In this document: positions 54,663 through 63,684 of the stretch, in pieces | Layout: each line of letters begins with the position of its first letter | Position numbering within the stretch: the stretch's first letter is position 1 | Origin: Xenophilus sp. E41 | GTDB taxonomy: Bacteria; Pseudomonadota; Gammaproteobacteria; Burkholderiales; Burkholderiaceae_C | Reading direction: 5' to 3' | Assembly (NCBI RefSeq): GCF_003671765.1 | Contig: NZ_QPIB01000012.1 | Span: 457,366 to 521,365, forward strand | DNA: 64,000 nucleotides | Made by a program: the position numbers and the translations under genes | Notes under the pieces: generated by a model | The model's input: only the letters and a program-made list of their open reading frames with translations | The model's database searches: none | Told to the model about the DNA's origin: nothing

Positions 54663-54735
54663 TTTGCTACTGAATTGATAGCAGCTCGCGCAAGTGGGAC
54701 GCGCGCTTTGGGCCTATTCGGCCTGAGGTTTTGAG
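54663..54735 (+). repeat. Intergenic repeat family R1, copy 5
   Basis: TTTGCTACTGAATTGATAGC, then AGCTCGCGCAAGTGGGACGCG, CTTTGGGCC and ATTCGGCCTGAGG. It has the clearest head-tail structure of the five and ends just before a TACAAT (54746-54751) that may be a -10 for the antiporter gene. Confidence 0.8.
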
Positions 54736-54826
54736 ACCTCGCCGGTACAATGCGCGCTGGGTGTCCGGCTGCTTCCTGCCGGGCAGGTTCATGCGCAGGT
54801 CGGGCCGCCGCGCGGCTGGACTTCGC

Positions 54827-56098
54827 ATGCACTCCCTGTCGTCTCCCACGACCGTCCAGGTCGTCGCCGCCGCGCTTTTCGCGCTGGCCCTCATCCACAC
54901 CTTCGCCGCGCGCCAGTTCGAGCGCCTGGCCCACCGCTATCCGCGCCATGGCGGCCTGTTCCACCTGCTGGGCGAGGTCGAGGTGGTCTTCGGCGCCTGG
55001 GCCATTGTGCTGGTGGCCGCGATGGCGCTGCTGCAGGGCGGCGCGCAGGCGCTGGCGTATGCCGAATCGCGCCATTACACCGAGCCGCTCTTCGTGTTCG
55101 CGGTGATGGTGGTGGCGGCTTCGCGCCCGATCCTGGTGGCCGTGCAGGCGGGCGTCGATGCGCTGGCCCGCGTGCTGCCCCTGCCCACGCCGCTGGTGCG
55201 CGCCTGGCTGGGGCTGGCGGGCGTGCCGCTGCTGGGCTCGCTCATCACCGAACCGGCGGCGATGACCCTGGCCGCGCTGATGCTTGCGCCGCAGGTCTTC
55301 CATGCCGGCGTGCCGCAGCGGCTCAAGTACTTCGCGCTGGGCGCGCTGTTCGTCAACGTGTCCATCGGCGGCACGTTGAGCGCATTCGCCGCGCCGCCGG
55401 TGCTGATGGTGGCCGCCGCCTGGGGCTGGGACTCGCTGTTCATGCTGCAGACCTTCGGCTGGAAGGCGGCGATCGCGGTCGTCGTCAACGCCACGCTGGC
55501 CACCCTCGCCCTGCGGCGCCACCTGCTCGCGCAGCCGGCGCCCGCCGGCCTGGCCGAGCCCGGCATGCCGCCGACGGCAGTGGTGCTGGCGCACTTCGGC
55601 TTCCTGGCCGGCGTGGTGCTGCTGGCGCATCACCCGGTGGCCTTCCTCGGCCTGTTCCTGATGTTCGTCGGCTACACGGCGGCCTACCCGAAGCACCAGA
55701 GCCCGCTGATCGTGAAGGAAGCGCTGCTGGTGGCCTTCTTCCTGGCGGGCCTGGTGGTGCTGGGCGGCATGCAGCAATGGTGGCTGCAGCCCATCGTGTC
55801 GGGCCTGTCGTCGGGCACGCTCTTCGTCGGCGCGGCCGCCCTCACGGCCATCACCGACAACGCGGCGCTGACCTACCTGGGCTCGCTGATCGAGGGCATG
55901 AGCGAGGCGGCGCGCTACAGCCTGGTGGCCGGCGCGGTGGCGGGCGGCGGCCTGACGGTGATCGCCAACGCGCCCAACCCCGCCGGCGTGGCGCTGCTCA
56001 AGGCCGGCTTCGACGACGGCGCCGTGGGCGCGGGCGGCCTGCTGCTGGGCGCGCTGCTGCCCACCGCGATCGCGCTGGCGGCGCTGTGGTGGCTGTGA
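54827..56098 (+). CDS. Putative Na+/H+ antiporter (DUF1504 type)
   Basis: A 423-residue protein with ten or more membrane helices. GSLITEPAAMTLAALMLAPQVF, VNVSIGGTLSAFAAPPVLMVA, and AALTAITDNAALTYLGSL followed by VIANAPNPAGVALL are the family hallmarks, the last with charged/polar residues inside the membrane as in ion antiporters. The start at 54827 gives the first helix immediately; longer starts at 54731 and 54791 are possible. Confidence 0.82.
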   Translation: MHSLSSPTTVQVVAAALFALALIHTFAARQFERLAHRYPRHGGLFHLLGEVEVVFGAWAIVLVAAMALLQGGAQALAYAESRHYTEPLFVFAVMVVAASRPILVAVQAGVDALARVLPLPTPLVRAWLGLAGVPLLGSLITEPAAMTLAALMLAPQVFHAGVPQRLKYFALGALFVNVSIGGTLSAFAAPPVLMVAAAWGWDSLFMLQTFGWKAAIAVVVNATLATLALRRHLLAQPAPAGLAEPGMPPTAVVLAHFGFLAGVVLLAHHPVAFLGLFLMFVGYTAAYPKHQSPLIVKEALLVAFFLAGLVVLGGMQQWWLQPIVSGLSSGTLFVGAAALTAITDNAALTYLGSLIEGMSEAARYSLVAGAVAGGGLTVIANAPNPAGVALLKAGFDDGAVGAGGLLLGALLPTAIALAALWWL

Positions 56099-56111
56099 GG
56101 CGCGGCGTGCG

Positions 56112-57536
56112 TCAGGGCTGCGGGTCGACCGGCATCGGCGGCACGCCGCGCGCCTCGATGGCCTCGCCGGCTTCGAGCAGCACGTCTTCGCGAAAGCGTG
56201 CGGCCGTCAGCTGCACGCCCACCGGCGCGATGCCGTGCGGGCCCTCGGCCACGCCCGTGCTCACCACGAGCCCCGGCAGGCCGACGAAGGGCAGCGCGAT
56301 CATGGGGGTCTGCGCCGCCCACACGCGCGCATAGCGGTCCGGCCCCTGCAGGTCGGCATCGACCTCGAAGGGCAGCTCGCCCGAAGCGGGCAGCAGCACC
56401 AGCGGATAGCGTTCGGCCAGGAAGCGCTGCCAGGCGCGCGCCACCGTGGCGCGGCGCGACAGCACGGCCAGCACCTGCTCGGCCTTGACGTCGCCGACGA
56501 GCTCGAACTGCCCGCGCAGCGCGGCCAGCGCACCGGCGTCGCCCTCCCGCTCGGCGGTGGCCAGCTGCGCGGCGTAGCCGTCGCCCATCCACAGCGTGAC
56601 CTGGTCGACCACGGCGGCCTTCAGCGGCGGCAGCGCATCGACCTCGTCCACGGTCCAGCCGGCGTCGCGCAGGCGCGCGGCGGCATCGCGCAGCGCGGCT
56701 TCGACCTCGGGCGCCGTGTCCATGCCGTCGGGCCGCACGCACAGCGCCGCGAGCCGCGGCACCGGCGTGCCCACCAGCGGCACGGGCATGTGCCACGCAT
56801 CGCGCGGGTCGGGCTGCGCCATCGCGGCCAGGCCCAGTCGCAGGTCGCCGACCTGGCGTGCGATCGGCCCGGAGACGGCGGTGAGCTGCGGGCCGATGGC
56901 GCGCTCGGGCCCCGACGCGTTCCACGCCGGCACGCGCCCCAGGCTGGGCCGCAGGCCGTGCACGCCGCAGGCATAGGCGGGGTAGCGGATCGAGCCCGCG
57001 ATGTCGGTGCCGTGCGCCAGCGCGCCGATGCCCGCCGCCACGGCCGAGGCCGCGCCACCGGAAGAGCCGCCGGGCGTGAGCGCGGCGTTGAGCGGATTGC
57101 GCGTGCGCCCGTGCAGCCGGTTGTCGGTGAACCAGCGGTAGCTGAAGGCCGGCGTGTTGGTGCGGCCCAGCAGCACGGCGCCGGCGCGCAGCAGGTTGTC
57201 GACCACCGGGCTGTTGGTTTGCGCAACCAGGTCCTTCTGCAAGCCGACGCCGTTGGTCGTGGCGAAGCCGGCCTGGTCGGTGTTGACCTTGACGGTGACG
57301 GGCACGCCGGCGAGCGGGCCCACCGCCTCGCCGCGTGCGAGCGCGGCGTCGACCTCGGCCGCGCGCTGCAGCACGGCGTCGGGCCGGTGCTCGACGACCG
57401 CGTTGAGCTGCGGGTTGACGGCATCGAGCCGCGCGAGGGCATCGCGCGCGACCTCGGTGGCGGAGAGCTTGCGCTGGGCGATCAGCGTGGCAAGGCGGGT
57501 GGCGGACAGGCGCCAGAGTTCGTCGGAAAAGGGCAT
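56112..57536 (-). CDS. Amidase (amidase signature family)
   Basis: A 474-residue amidase. The Ser-cisSer-Lys triad is present: Lys in GVPVTVKVNTDQAG, then TPGGSSGGAASAVAAGI and the nucleophile Ser in HGTDIAGSIRYPAYACGVHGLRPS. It hydrolyses carboxamides to acid and ammonia. It is divergent from the LysR gene across 54 bases, so the regulator may control it together with the TRAP cluster. Confidence 0.92.
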   Translation of the reverse strand: MPFSDELWRLSATRLATLIAQRKLSATEVARDALARLDAVNPQLNAVVEHRPDAVLQRAAEVDAALARGEAVGPLAGVPVTVKVNTDQAGFATTNGVGLQKDLVAQTNSPVVDNLLRAGAVLLGRTNTPAFSYRWFTDNRLHGRTRNPLNAALTPGGSSGGAASAVAAGIGALAHGTDIAGSIRYPAYACGVHGLRPSLGRVPAWNASGPERAIGPQLTAVSGPIARQVGDLRLGLAAMAQPDPRDAWHMPVPLVGTPVPRLAALCVRPDGMDTAPEVEAALRDAAARLRDAGWTVDEVDALPPLKAAVVDQVTLWMGDGYAAQLATAEREGDAGALAALRGQFELVGDVKAEQVLAVLSRRATVARAWQRFLAERYPLVLLPASGELPFEVDADLQGPDRYARVWAAQTPMIALPFVGLPGLVVSTGVAEGPHGIAPVGVQLTAARFREDVLLEAGEAIEARGVPPMPVDPQP

Positions 57537-57543
57537 GGCTCAG

Positions 57544-57583
57544 GTGTAGCGGTTGGGCAGGCCGTTGTCCAGCCGCCCTACAC
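57544..57583. promoter_or_regulatory. Interrupted dyad in the amidase/LysR spacer
   Basis: GTGTAG (57544-57549) and CTACAC (57578-57583) are inverted across 28 bases, with an inner CGG/CCG extension. The 54-base divergent spacer is where a LysR protein would bind. Confidence 0.35.
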
Positions 57584-57590
57584 TGCGGCC

Positions 57591-58508
57591 ATGAACGTGC
57601 GTTTCCTCGAGGCCTTCGTCTGGGTTGCGAAGCTCGGCAGCTTCAAGGCTGCGGCCGAGAAGCTGCACACGACGCAGGGGGGTATCTCCAGCCGCATTGC
57701 CACGTTGGAAGAACAGTTCGGCGTCCGGCTGTTCGAGCGCGATCACCGCGGCGTGATGCTGACCTGGCATGGGACCGAGCTCATGCCACATGCAGAGCGC
57801 GTGATCGAGCTGCAATCGCGCATGATGGCCGCAATGGGCCAGCCCGAAGCCTTTTCGGGCATGCTGCGCATCGGCGTGATCGAGACCATCGCCCACACCT
57901 GGCTGCCCGCGCTGCTCTCGCGCTTCGCAGAGCGCTATCCCAATGCCACGCTGGAGCTGATTTCCGACACCACGCCGCGCCTGCGCGACGAACTGCTGCG
58001 CGGCACGCTGGACTGCGCCATCTTGTCCGAAGAGATCACGCAGGGCTTCATCGACAACCGGCGCCTGGCAGAGTTTTCGATGGGCTGGGTGGCCAGCCCG
58101 CAGCGCGCGCTGAGCTTTCCGGCGCGCACACAGCTGTCGTTCGCCGACATTGCCCAGCACCCCATCATCTCCTTCCATCGCGAGTCCAGCGTTTACCGCA
58201 ACATCGCGCAGAACGCGGCGGGCTGCAGCAACCTGCGCGTCAGCTATTTCTCCTCGCTCGGCGCCATGGTGGACATGGCGCGCTCGGGATTCGGTACCGC
58301 CCTGCTGCCCATCGGCGCGATCCAGCAGGATCTGGAGCAGGGTCGGTTGGTGCTGCTGGAGGTGACGCCGATGCCTGCGCCGTTGCCGCTGGTCGCCAGC
58401 TTTCGCATGGAACCGGCCTCGCCCATGGCCGAGGCCCTGGTGGCCATGGCGCAATCGGCCAGCGATGACTTCGTCGCGGCCAGCCGACCGGACATCCTCG
58501 CACCCTGA
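57591..58508 (+). CDS. LysR-family transcriptional regulator
   Basis: A 305-residue regulator. The winged helix is FLEAFVWVAKLGSFKAAAEKLHTTQGGISSRIATLEEQFGVRLFERD (residues 5-51), and the rest is the periplasmic-binding-like effector domain (GMLRIGVIETIAHTWLPALL onward). It lies between two oppositely transcribed catabolic units and probably responds to the transported compound. Confidence 0.93.
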   Translation: MNVRFLEAFVWVAKLGSFKAAAEKLHTTQGGISSRIATLEEQFGVRLFERDHRGVMLTWHGTELMPHAERVIELQSRMMAAMGQPEAFSGMLRIGVIETIAHTWLPALLSRFAERYPNATLELISDTTPRLRDELLRGTLDCAILSEEITQGFIDNRRLAEFSMGWVASPQRALSFPARTQLSFADIAQHPIISFHRESSVYRNIAQNAAGCSNLRVSYFSSLGAMVDMARSGFGTALLPIGAIQQDLEQGRLVLLEVTPMPAPLPLVASFRMEPASPMAEALVAMAQSASDDFVAASRPDILAP

Positions 58509-58588
58509 CTCCGCCACCGGGCGCGCGGGATTTCCCGCACCCCTGGTGTGCACCTTTGGCCCCCGCCTGGGGCATGCGATGCGCCAGC

Positions 58589-58624
58589 CTTGTGCCATCA
58601 GCAAATCTGTTGGGTCGGCACAAG
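58589..58624 (+). promoter_or_regulatory. CTTGTGCC-N20-GGCACAAG dyad
   Basis: Perfect 8-base inverted arms 58589-58596 and 58617-58624, ending 47 bases before the cupin gene. A wide dyad at an activator distance fits a LysR tetramer site for the operon. Confidence 0.5.
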
Positions 58625-58671
58625 AATTTCCCGTTTGACCGTGGCAGGGGGCGCGACAACACTGCGCCCCC

Positions 58672-59052
58672 ATGCCGACACCCCCGACCCGAGTCCATCG
58701 CGAGTTCTTTTCCATCGACCGCAGCGATGCGGCATGGCGGCCGGTCCCCTCCTCGGCCGGGCGCATCGAAGAGATCGTGCTGGCCGACAACCTCGACCCC
58801 GCCACCGGCACCGGCTCGCGCACGCGGCTGGCCCGCTGGTCGGCCGGCGCGCTGATCGACCGCCCGGTCGTGCACGACTTCCACGAGGAGGTCCTCATCG
58901 TCGAGGGCGACTTCGTCGTCGGCTGCGATGCCGAGGGCCAAGGCGGCGAGCGCTTCGGCTCCTACACCTTCGCCTGCCGCCCGCCCGGCGCGCTGCACGG
59001 CCCTTTCACCACTCGCCAGGGCTGCCTGCTGTTCGAGATCCAGTACTACTGA
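58672..59052 (+). CDS. Cupin-domain protein
   Basis: A 126-residue single cupin: [45 protein letters not shown] contains the two cupin motifs with HxH-E-like ligands (the first as DFHEE) and the final His. First gene of the putative operon after the LysR dyad. Such small cupins act as lyases, isomerases or dioxygenases; the reaction is unknown. Confidence 0.8.
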   Translation: MPTPPTRVHREFFSIDRSDAAWRPVPSSAGRIEEIVLADNLDPATGTGSRTRLARWSAGALIDRPVVHDFHEEVLIVEGDFVVGCDAEGQGGERFGSYTFACRPPGALHGPFTTRQGCLLFEIQYY

Positions 59053-59053
59053 C

Positions 59054-59866
59054 ATGGCCCCCGCTCGCCTCGATCCCCGCGCCGAGTCCGCCCCCGACGG
59101 CCGCAGCGCGCGCCGCCTTGTCCGTAGCGGTGCCTACACCGGTCACACCGCCGGCATGGCACCCGGGCATGTGCAGGCCAACCTGGCCATCCTGCCACGC
59201 GCGCAGGCCGACGACTTCCTGCGCTTTTGCCAGCGCAACCCCAGGCCCTGCCCCCTGCTGGCCGTGTCCGAGCCCGGCGAACCGTTCCTGCCCACGCTGG
59301 GCGAGGACTTGGACATCCGCAGCGACGTGCCGCGCTACCGGGTCTGGCGCGGCGGTGTGCCAGTCGACGAGCCCAGCGATATCGGCGCGCTCTGGCGCGA
59401 CGACCTGGTGAGCTTCGTGATCGGCTGTTCGTTCACCTTCGAGACCGCGCTGCTGCAGGCCGGCGTGCCGCTGCGCCACGTCGCGCAGGGCCGAAATGTG
59501 GCCATGTTCCGCACCGACATTCCCACCACGCCAGCCGGCCCGTTCCACGGGCCCCTGGTGGTGTCCATGCGCCCGCTCAAGGCAGCCGACGCCATCCGCG
59601 CCGTGCAGGTCACCTCGCGCTTTCCGGGCGCGCACGGCGCGCCTGTGCATTTGGGCGATCCGTCCCGCATCGGCATCGTCGATGTCACGCGGCCCGACTG
59701 GGGCGATGCCGTGGAGATCGCAGACGACGAACTGCCCGTGTTCTGGGCTTGCGGCGTCACGCCCCAGGCCGTCATCGAGGCCGCCCGGCTGCCCTTCTGC
59801 ATCACCCACGCCCCGGGCCACATGCTCGTCACCGACTGGCGTGACCACCAGCTCGCCGTACTCTGA
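59054..59866 (+). CDS. DUF1445-family putative hydro-lyase
   Basis: A 270-residue protein: [66 protein letters not shown], and [33 protein letters not shown]. These are the signatures of DUF1445 (YcsI-like), now partly known as D-glutamate cyclase/hydro-lyase relatives. It starts just after the cupin stop. The substrate is unknown. Confidence 0.87.
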   Translation: MAPARLDPRAESAPDGRSARRLVRSGAYTGHTAGMAPGHVQANLAILPRAQADDFLRFCQRNPRPCPLLAVSEPGEPFLPTLGEDLDIRSDVPRYRVWRGGVPVDEPSDIGALWRDDLVSFVIGCSFTFETALLQAGVPLRHVAQGRNVAMFRTDIPTTPAGPFHGPLVVSMRPLKAADAIRAVQVTSRFPGAHGAPVHLGDPSRIGIVDVTRPDWGDAVEIADDELPVFWACGVTPQAVIEAARLPFCITHAPGHMLVTDWRDHQLAVL

Positions 59867-59906
59867 GTTTCCCCTGCCTTTCCGCCCACCCCGAGGAATC
59901 ACCACC

Positions 59907-60953
59907 ATGACGCTCCGCAACACCATCGCTGCCCTCGTCTCTGCCGCGCTGCTCGCCGGTGCCGTGTCGGCCCAGACCCTGCCCAAGACCCACCTGAAGG
60001 TCACGGGCGGCCTGTCCAACCTGACGGCCTACCAGGACTACGAGCGCCCGTTCTGGACCAAGACCATCACCGAGAAGAGCCAGGGCCAGGTCACGGCCGA
60101 GATCAAGGGCTTCAACGAGATGGGCTTGAAGGGTCCCGAACTGCTGCGTCTGCTGGGCAGCGGCGTGATCGAGTACGGCACGGCCACGCTGTCGTACTTC
60201 GCCTCTGACAACCCGCTCAACGAAGCGATCGACCTGGCAGGCCTGGCCACCGACGTGAAGACGGCGCGCACCCTCACCGACGCCTTCGCGCCCGTGCTGG
60301 CCAAGACCTACGGCGAAGGCAACAAGGTCAAACTGCTGGGCATCTCCACCTACCCGGCACAGGTGCTGTTCTGCAACGCCGACATCAAGGGCCTCGCGGA
60401 CATCAAGGGCAAGAAGGTGCGCACCAGCAGCCGCACCCAGGCCGACTTCATCGAGGCCCTGGGCGGCGCCAGCGTGACCATGGCCTTCGGCGACGTGGTG
60501 CCGGCCATGCAGAACAAGGTGGTGGACTGCGCCATCACCGGCTCGCTGTCGGGCTACTCCGCCAAGTGGTACGAGGTGGCGACTCACCTGCTGGCCCTGC
60601 CGATCAACTGGAACCAACAGGTGCATGCGGTCAACGGCGCGGTCTGGGCCAAGTACGACCCGTCGCTGCAGAAGTTTCTGCAGACCGAGGTCGATGGCCT
60701 GGTCAACACCATCTGGGAGGCTGCCGCCAAGCAGACCCAGGAAGGCTACGACTGCAACACCGGCGCCGCCGCCTGCACCCAACCCGTCAAGGGCAAGATG
60801 ACGCTGGTGACGCCGTCGGCGGCGGACAAGGCGCTGCTCAAGCAGGTCAGCGAACAGGTGGTCGCCAAGTGGGCGCAGCGCTGCTCGGCCGCGTGCGTGA
60901 ACGACTTCAACGGCACGATCGGCAAGACGCTGGGCGTGGTCGCCAAGAAGTGA
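59907..60953 (+). CDS. TRAP transporter solute-binding protein (DctP type)
   Basis: A 348-residue periplasmic protein with a Sec signal (LVSAALLAGAVSAQ). DctP family features: LKGPELLRLLGSGVIEYGT, LADIKGKKVRTSSRTQADFIEALGG with the Arg that grips the carboxylate, and AFGDVVPAMQNKVVDCAIT. It captures an organic acid or related compound for the QM permease. GAGGA precedes the start. Confidence 0.93.
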   Translation: MTLRNTIAALVSAALLAGAVSAQTLPKTHLKVTGGLSNLTAYQDYERPFWTKTITEKSQGQVTAEIKGFNEMGLKGPELLRLLGSGVIEYGTATLSYFASDNPLNEAIDLAGLATDVKTARTLTDAFAPVLAKTYGEGNKVKLLGISTYPAQVLFCNADIKGLADIKGKKVRTSSRTQADFIEALGGASVTMAFGDVVPAMQNKVVDCAITGSLSGYSAKWYEVATHLLALPINWNQQVHAVNGAVWAKYDPSLQKFLQTEVDGLVNTIWEAAAKQTQEGYDCNTGAAACTQPVKGKMTLVTPSAADKALLKQVSEQVVAKWAQRCSAACVNDFNGTIGKTLGVVAKK

Positions 60954-60993
60954 TGCCGTCGGCTCCCGCGCCCACCCCTGCAATGCCGCGTCC

Positions 60994-61623
60994 ATGACCG
61001 CCATGACCCATCCCTATGGCCCGACCCTGCTGGGCCGCGGCCTCGCCCTGGCTGCCACGCTGTCGCGCGTCGCGGTCTGGGCCGGGGCCGCACTGACCGG
61101 CGCCAGCGTGCTGCTGGTGACCTACGACGTGATCGTGCGCCGCCTGGTCGGCCACAGCCTGGGAGGCGCCGACGAGCTGTCCGGCTACGCCTTCGCGATC
61201 AGCGTGACCTGGGCGCTCGCGTTCACCGCGCTGGAACGCGCGAACGTGCGCATCGACGTGCTCTACCAGTACCTGCCCACTCGCGTCGCCGCCGTACTGG
61301 ACTGGCTGGCATTGGCCAGCCTGGGCGGTTTCGCCGTCTGCCTGAGCTGGTACGCCAGCGATGTGCTGACGACCTCCTGGAGCGCCAACTCCACGGCCAA
61401 CACGCCGCTGGGCACGCCGCTGTGGATCCCGCAGCTGCTGTGGTTGGCCGGGCTGCTCTGGTTCGTGCTGGTCCTGGCGCTGATGCTTCTGCGCGCCAGC
61501 AGCGCGATGGTCACGGGCGACTGGGAGGCCCTGCGCGCGGTGGCCGGCATGAAGTCGGCCGTCGAAGAGGCCGAGGAAGGTGCCGCCGAAGGCGAGCGCC
61601 TCGTTGCTGCGGAGCGTGCGTGA
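60994..61623 (+). CDS. TRAP transporter small permease (DctQ type)
   Basis: A 209-residue membrane protein with four helices: VWAGAALTGASVLLVTYDVIVRRLVGHSLGGADELSGYAFAISV and LWIPQLLWLAGLLWFVLVLALMLL. It supports the large permease. The C-terminal 40 residues are acidic. Its stop overlaps the DctM start. Confidence 0.9.
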   Translation: MTAMTHPYGPTLLGRGLALAATLSRVAVWAGAALTGASVLLVTYDVIVRRLVGHSLGGADELSGYAFAISVTWALAFTALERANVRIDVLYQYLPTRVAAVLDWLALASLGGFAVCLSWYASDVLTTSWSANSTANTPLGTPLWIPQLLWLAGLLWFVLVLALMLLRASSAMVTGDWEALRAVAGMKSAVEEAEEGAAEGERLVAAERA

Positions 61624-62912
61624 TGGGCATGATCGGCGTCTCTCTCGTCCTGCTGCTGGTGCTGCTGGGCGTGTGCATCCCCGTGGGGGCTGCATTGGGC
61701 CTGCTGGGCCTGATCCTCGAACCGCTCTACTCCTCGCTGCCGCTGGCACGTGCCATGGGCGAGATGGCCTGGGGTTCGAGCAACGAATTCCTGCTGGTGG
61801 CGATCCCGCTGTTCGTCATGCTCGGCGAGATCCTGCTGCGCGCCGGCTTCGCCCAGCGCATGTACGACGCCATGGCCAAGTGGCTGAGCTGGCTGCCGGG
61901 CGGCCTCATGCACGCCAACATCGGCGCCAGCACGGTGTTCGCCTCGACCTCCGGTTCCAGCGTGGCCACGGCGGCCACGGTGGGCACGGTGGCACTGCCG
62001 CAGATCAAACGCTTCGGCTACAACGAGCCGCTGTTCCTGGGCAGCATCGCCGCCGGCGGCACGCTGGGCATCCTGATCCCGCCCTCGATCAACCTCGTGA
62101 TCTACGGCGTGCTGACCAACACCTCGGTGCCCAAGCTGTACCTGGCCGGCATCCTGCCGGGCATCCTGGCGGCGGTACTGTTCATGGCGGCGATCGTGGC
62201 CGCCTGCCTGTGGCGTCCGGCCTGGGGTGGGCAGCCGGTACGCGCCAGCTGGGGCGAGCGCATGGCCAGCCTGGTGCACCTGCTGCCGCCTCTGGCGATC
62301 TTCATCCTGGTGGTGGGCTCGATCTACGCCGGCCTGGCCACCCCGACCGAAGCGGCCGCGCTGGGCGTGGTGGGTGCGCTGGTGCTGGCGCTGGCCGCGC
62401 GCCGGGTGTCCTGGCAGATGCTGCGCGAGGTGGCGGAGAACACCATGCGCTCGACCGCGATGATCATGCTCATCGTCATCGCCGCCGGCTTCCTGAACTT
62501 CGTGATGTCGGCCATCGGCCTGACCGACGCGATCACGAGCAGCGTGTCCGGCCTGGGCTGGCCGCCCATGGCGATGCTCGCGGCCATGGTGGTGTTCTAC
62601 GTGATCCTGGGCTGCTTCATGGAAACGCTGTCCATGATGATCACCACCATCCCCATCGTCGCGCCCATCATGACGGCGCTCGGTTTCGACCCGATCTGGC
62701 TCGGCATCGTGATCATCGTGCTGGTGGAAACCGCGCTGATCACGCCGCCCGTGGGCCTGAATCTGTTCGTGGTGCAGAGCCTGCGCAAGAGCGGCTCGAT
62801 CCAGGCCGTCATCGTCGGCGCCGTGCCCTTCGTGCTGGCGCTGTTCGCGGTCATCGTGCTGCTGGCCCTGGCGCCCGACCTGGCGCTGTGGCTTCCGCGG
62901 ATCTTTGGCTGA
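61623..62912 (+). CDS. TRAP transporter large permease (DctM type)
   Basis: A 429-residue protein with twelve or so helices. FLLVAIPLFVMLGEILLRAG, HANIGASTVFASTSGSSVATAATVGTVALP, GSIAAGGTLGILIPPSINLVIYGVLT and ETALITPPVGLNLFVVQ are the conserved DctM blocks. It carries the Na+-coupled transport path. Confidence 0.95.
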   Translation: MGMIGVSLVLLLVLLGVCIPVGAALGLLGLILEPLYSSLPLARAMGEMAWGSSNEFLLVAIPLFVMLGEILLRAGFAQRMYDAMAKWLSWLPGGLMHANIGASTVFASTSGSSVATAATVGTVALPQIKRFGYNEPLFLGSIAAGGTLGILIPPSINLVIYGVLTNTSVPKLYLAGILPGILAAVLFMAAIVAACLWRPAWGGQPVRASWGERMASLVHLLPPLAIFILVVGSIYAGLATPTEAAALGVVGALVLALAARRVSWQMLREVAENTMRSTAMIMLIVIAAGFLNFVMSAIGLTDAITSSVSGLGWPPMAMLAAMVVFYVILGCFMETLSMMITTIPIVAPIMTALGFDPIWLGIVIIVLVETALITPPVGLNLFVVQSLRKSGSIQAVIVGAVPFVLALFAVIVLLALAPDLALWLPRIFG

Positions 62913-62935
62913 CCGCTCCCTCTTCCTTCCCGACC

Positions 62936-63619
62936 ATGCAACTGACTTTTTCCATTTCGTCCGCTGGCGGTGCGAGCACGCTGGCCGTCTCCATCGACCA
63001 CTTCGTGATCGCCGGCTGGGCCGGGCGCGACCACGCAGCCATCGAGCACCACATCGAAGAGTTGGCCGCCATCGGCGTGCCACGCCCGTCGGCAGTTCCG
63101 CTGTTCTACCGTGTCGCCGCCAACCAGCTGACGCAGGACGCTACGGTGCAAATGGCGGGCCCCGACAGTTCGGGCGAAGTCGAGGTGCTGCTGTTCAGCC
63201 AGGCTGGCCGCAGCTATGTGAGCCTGACGTCCGACCACACCGACCGCAAGCTGGAGGCGCACAGCGTAGCGCTGTCCAAGCAGCTGTGCGCCAAGCCCGT
63301 GGCGCGCGAGGCCTGGCCGCTGGACGAGGTGCTGCCGCACTGGGACAGCCTGCGCATCGTCTCCAGCATCGTCGAGGACGGCCGCGAGGTGGAGTACCAG
63401 AATGGCCTGCTCGACAGCCTGCGCGACGTGCGCGACCTGGCCCGCCGCCATTGCGGCCAGGAGCAACTGCCCGAGGGAATGGCCATGAGCTGCGGCACCG
63501 TGGCCGTCATCGGCGGCATCCGGCCCGCGAACATCTTTACCATGGCACTGGTCGACGATCGCCTCGGCCGCCGCCTGGCACACCGCTACACGGTGGAGTG
63601 CCTGCCTGTGGTGGCCTGA
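62936..63619 (+). CDS. DUF2848-family protein
   Basis: A 227-residue protein: VSIDHFVIAGWAGRDHAAIEHHIEELAAIGVPRPSAVPLFYRVAANQLTQ, LFSQAGRSYVSLTSDHTDRKLEA, CGTVAVIGGI. DUF2848 members resemble fumarylacetoacetate hydrolases (the SDHTDRKLE segment would hold metal). The reaction is unknown. It is 23 bases after dctM, same strand. Confidence 0.85.
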   Translation: MQLTFSISSAGGASTLAVSIDHFVIAGWAGRDHAAIEHHIEELAAIGVPRPSAVPLFYRVAANQLTQDATVQMAGPDSSGEVEVLLFSQAGRSYVSLTSDHTDRKLEAHSVALSKQLCAKPVAREAWPLDEVLPHWDSLRIVSSIVEDGREVEYQNGLLDSLRDVRDLARRHCGQEQLPEGMAMSCGTVAVIGGIRPANIFTMALVDDRLGRRLAHRYTVECLPVVA

Positions 63620-63684
63620 CCGGCGCCACGCCCGCTGGCACTGCGCCCACAGTACCGACCGCAACCTTCATCCGCCCAGCGCCC

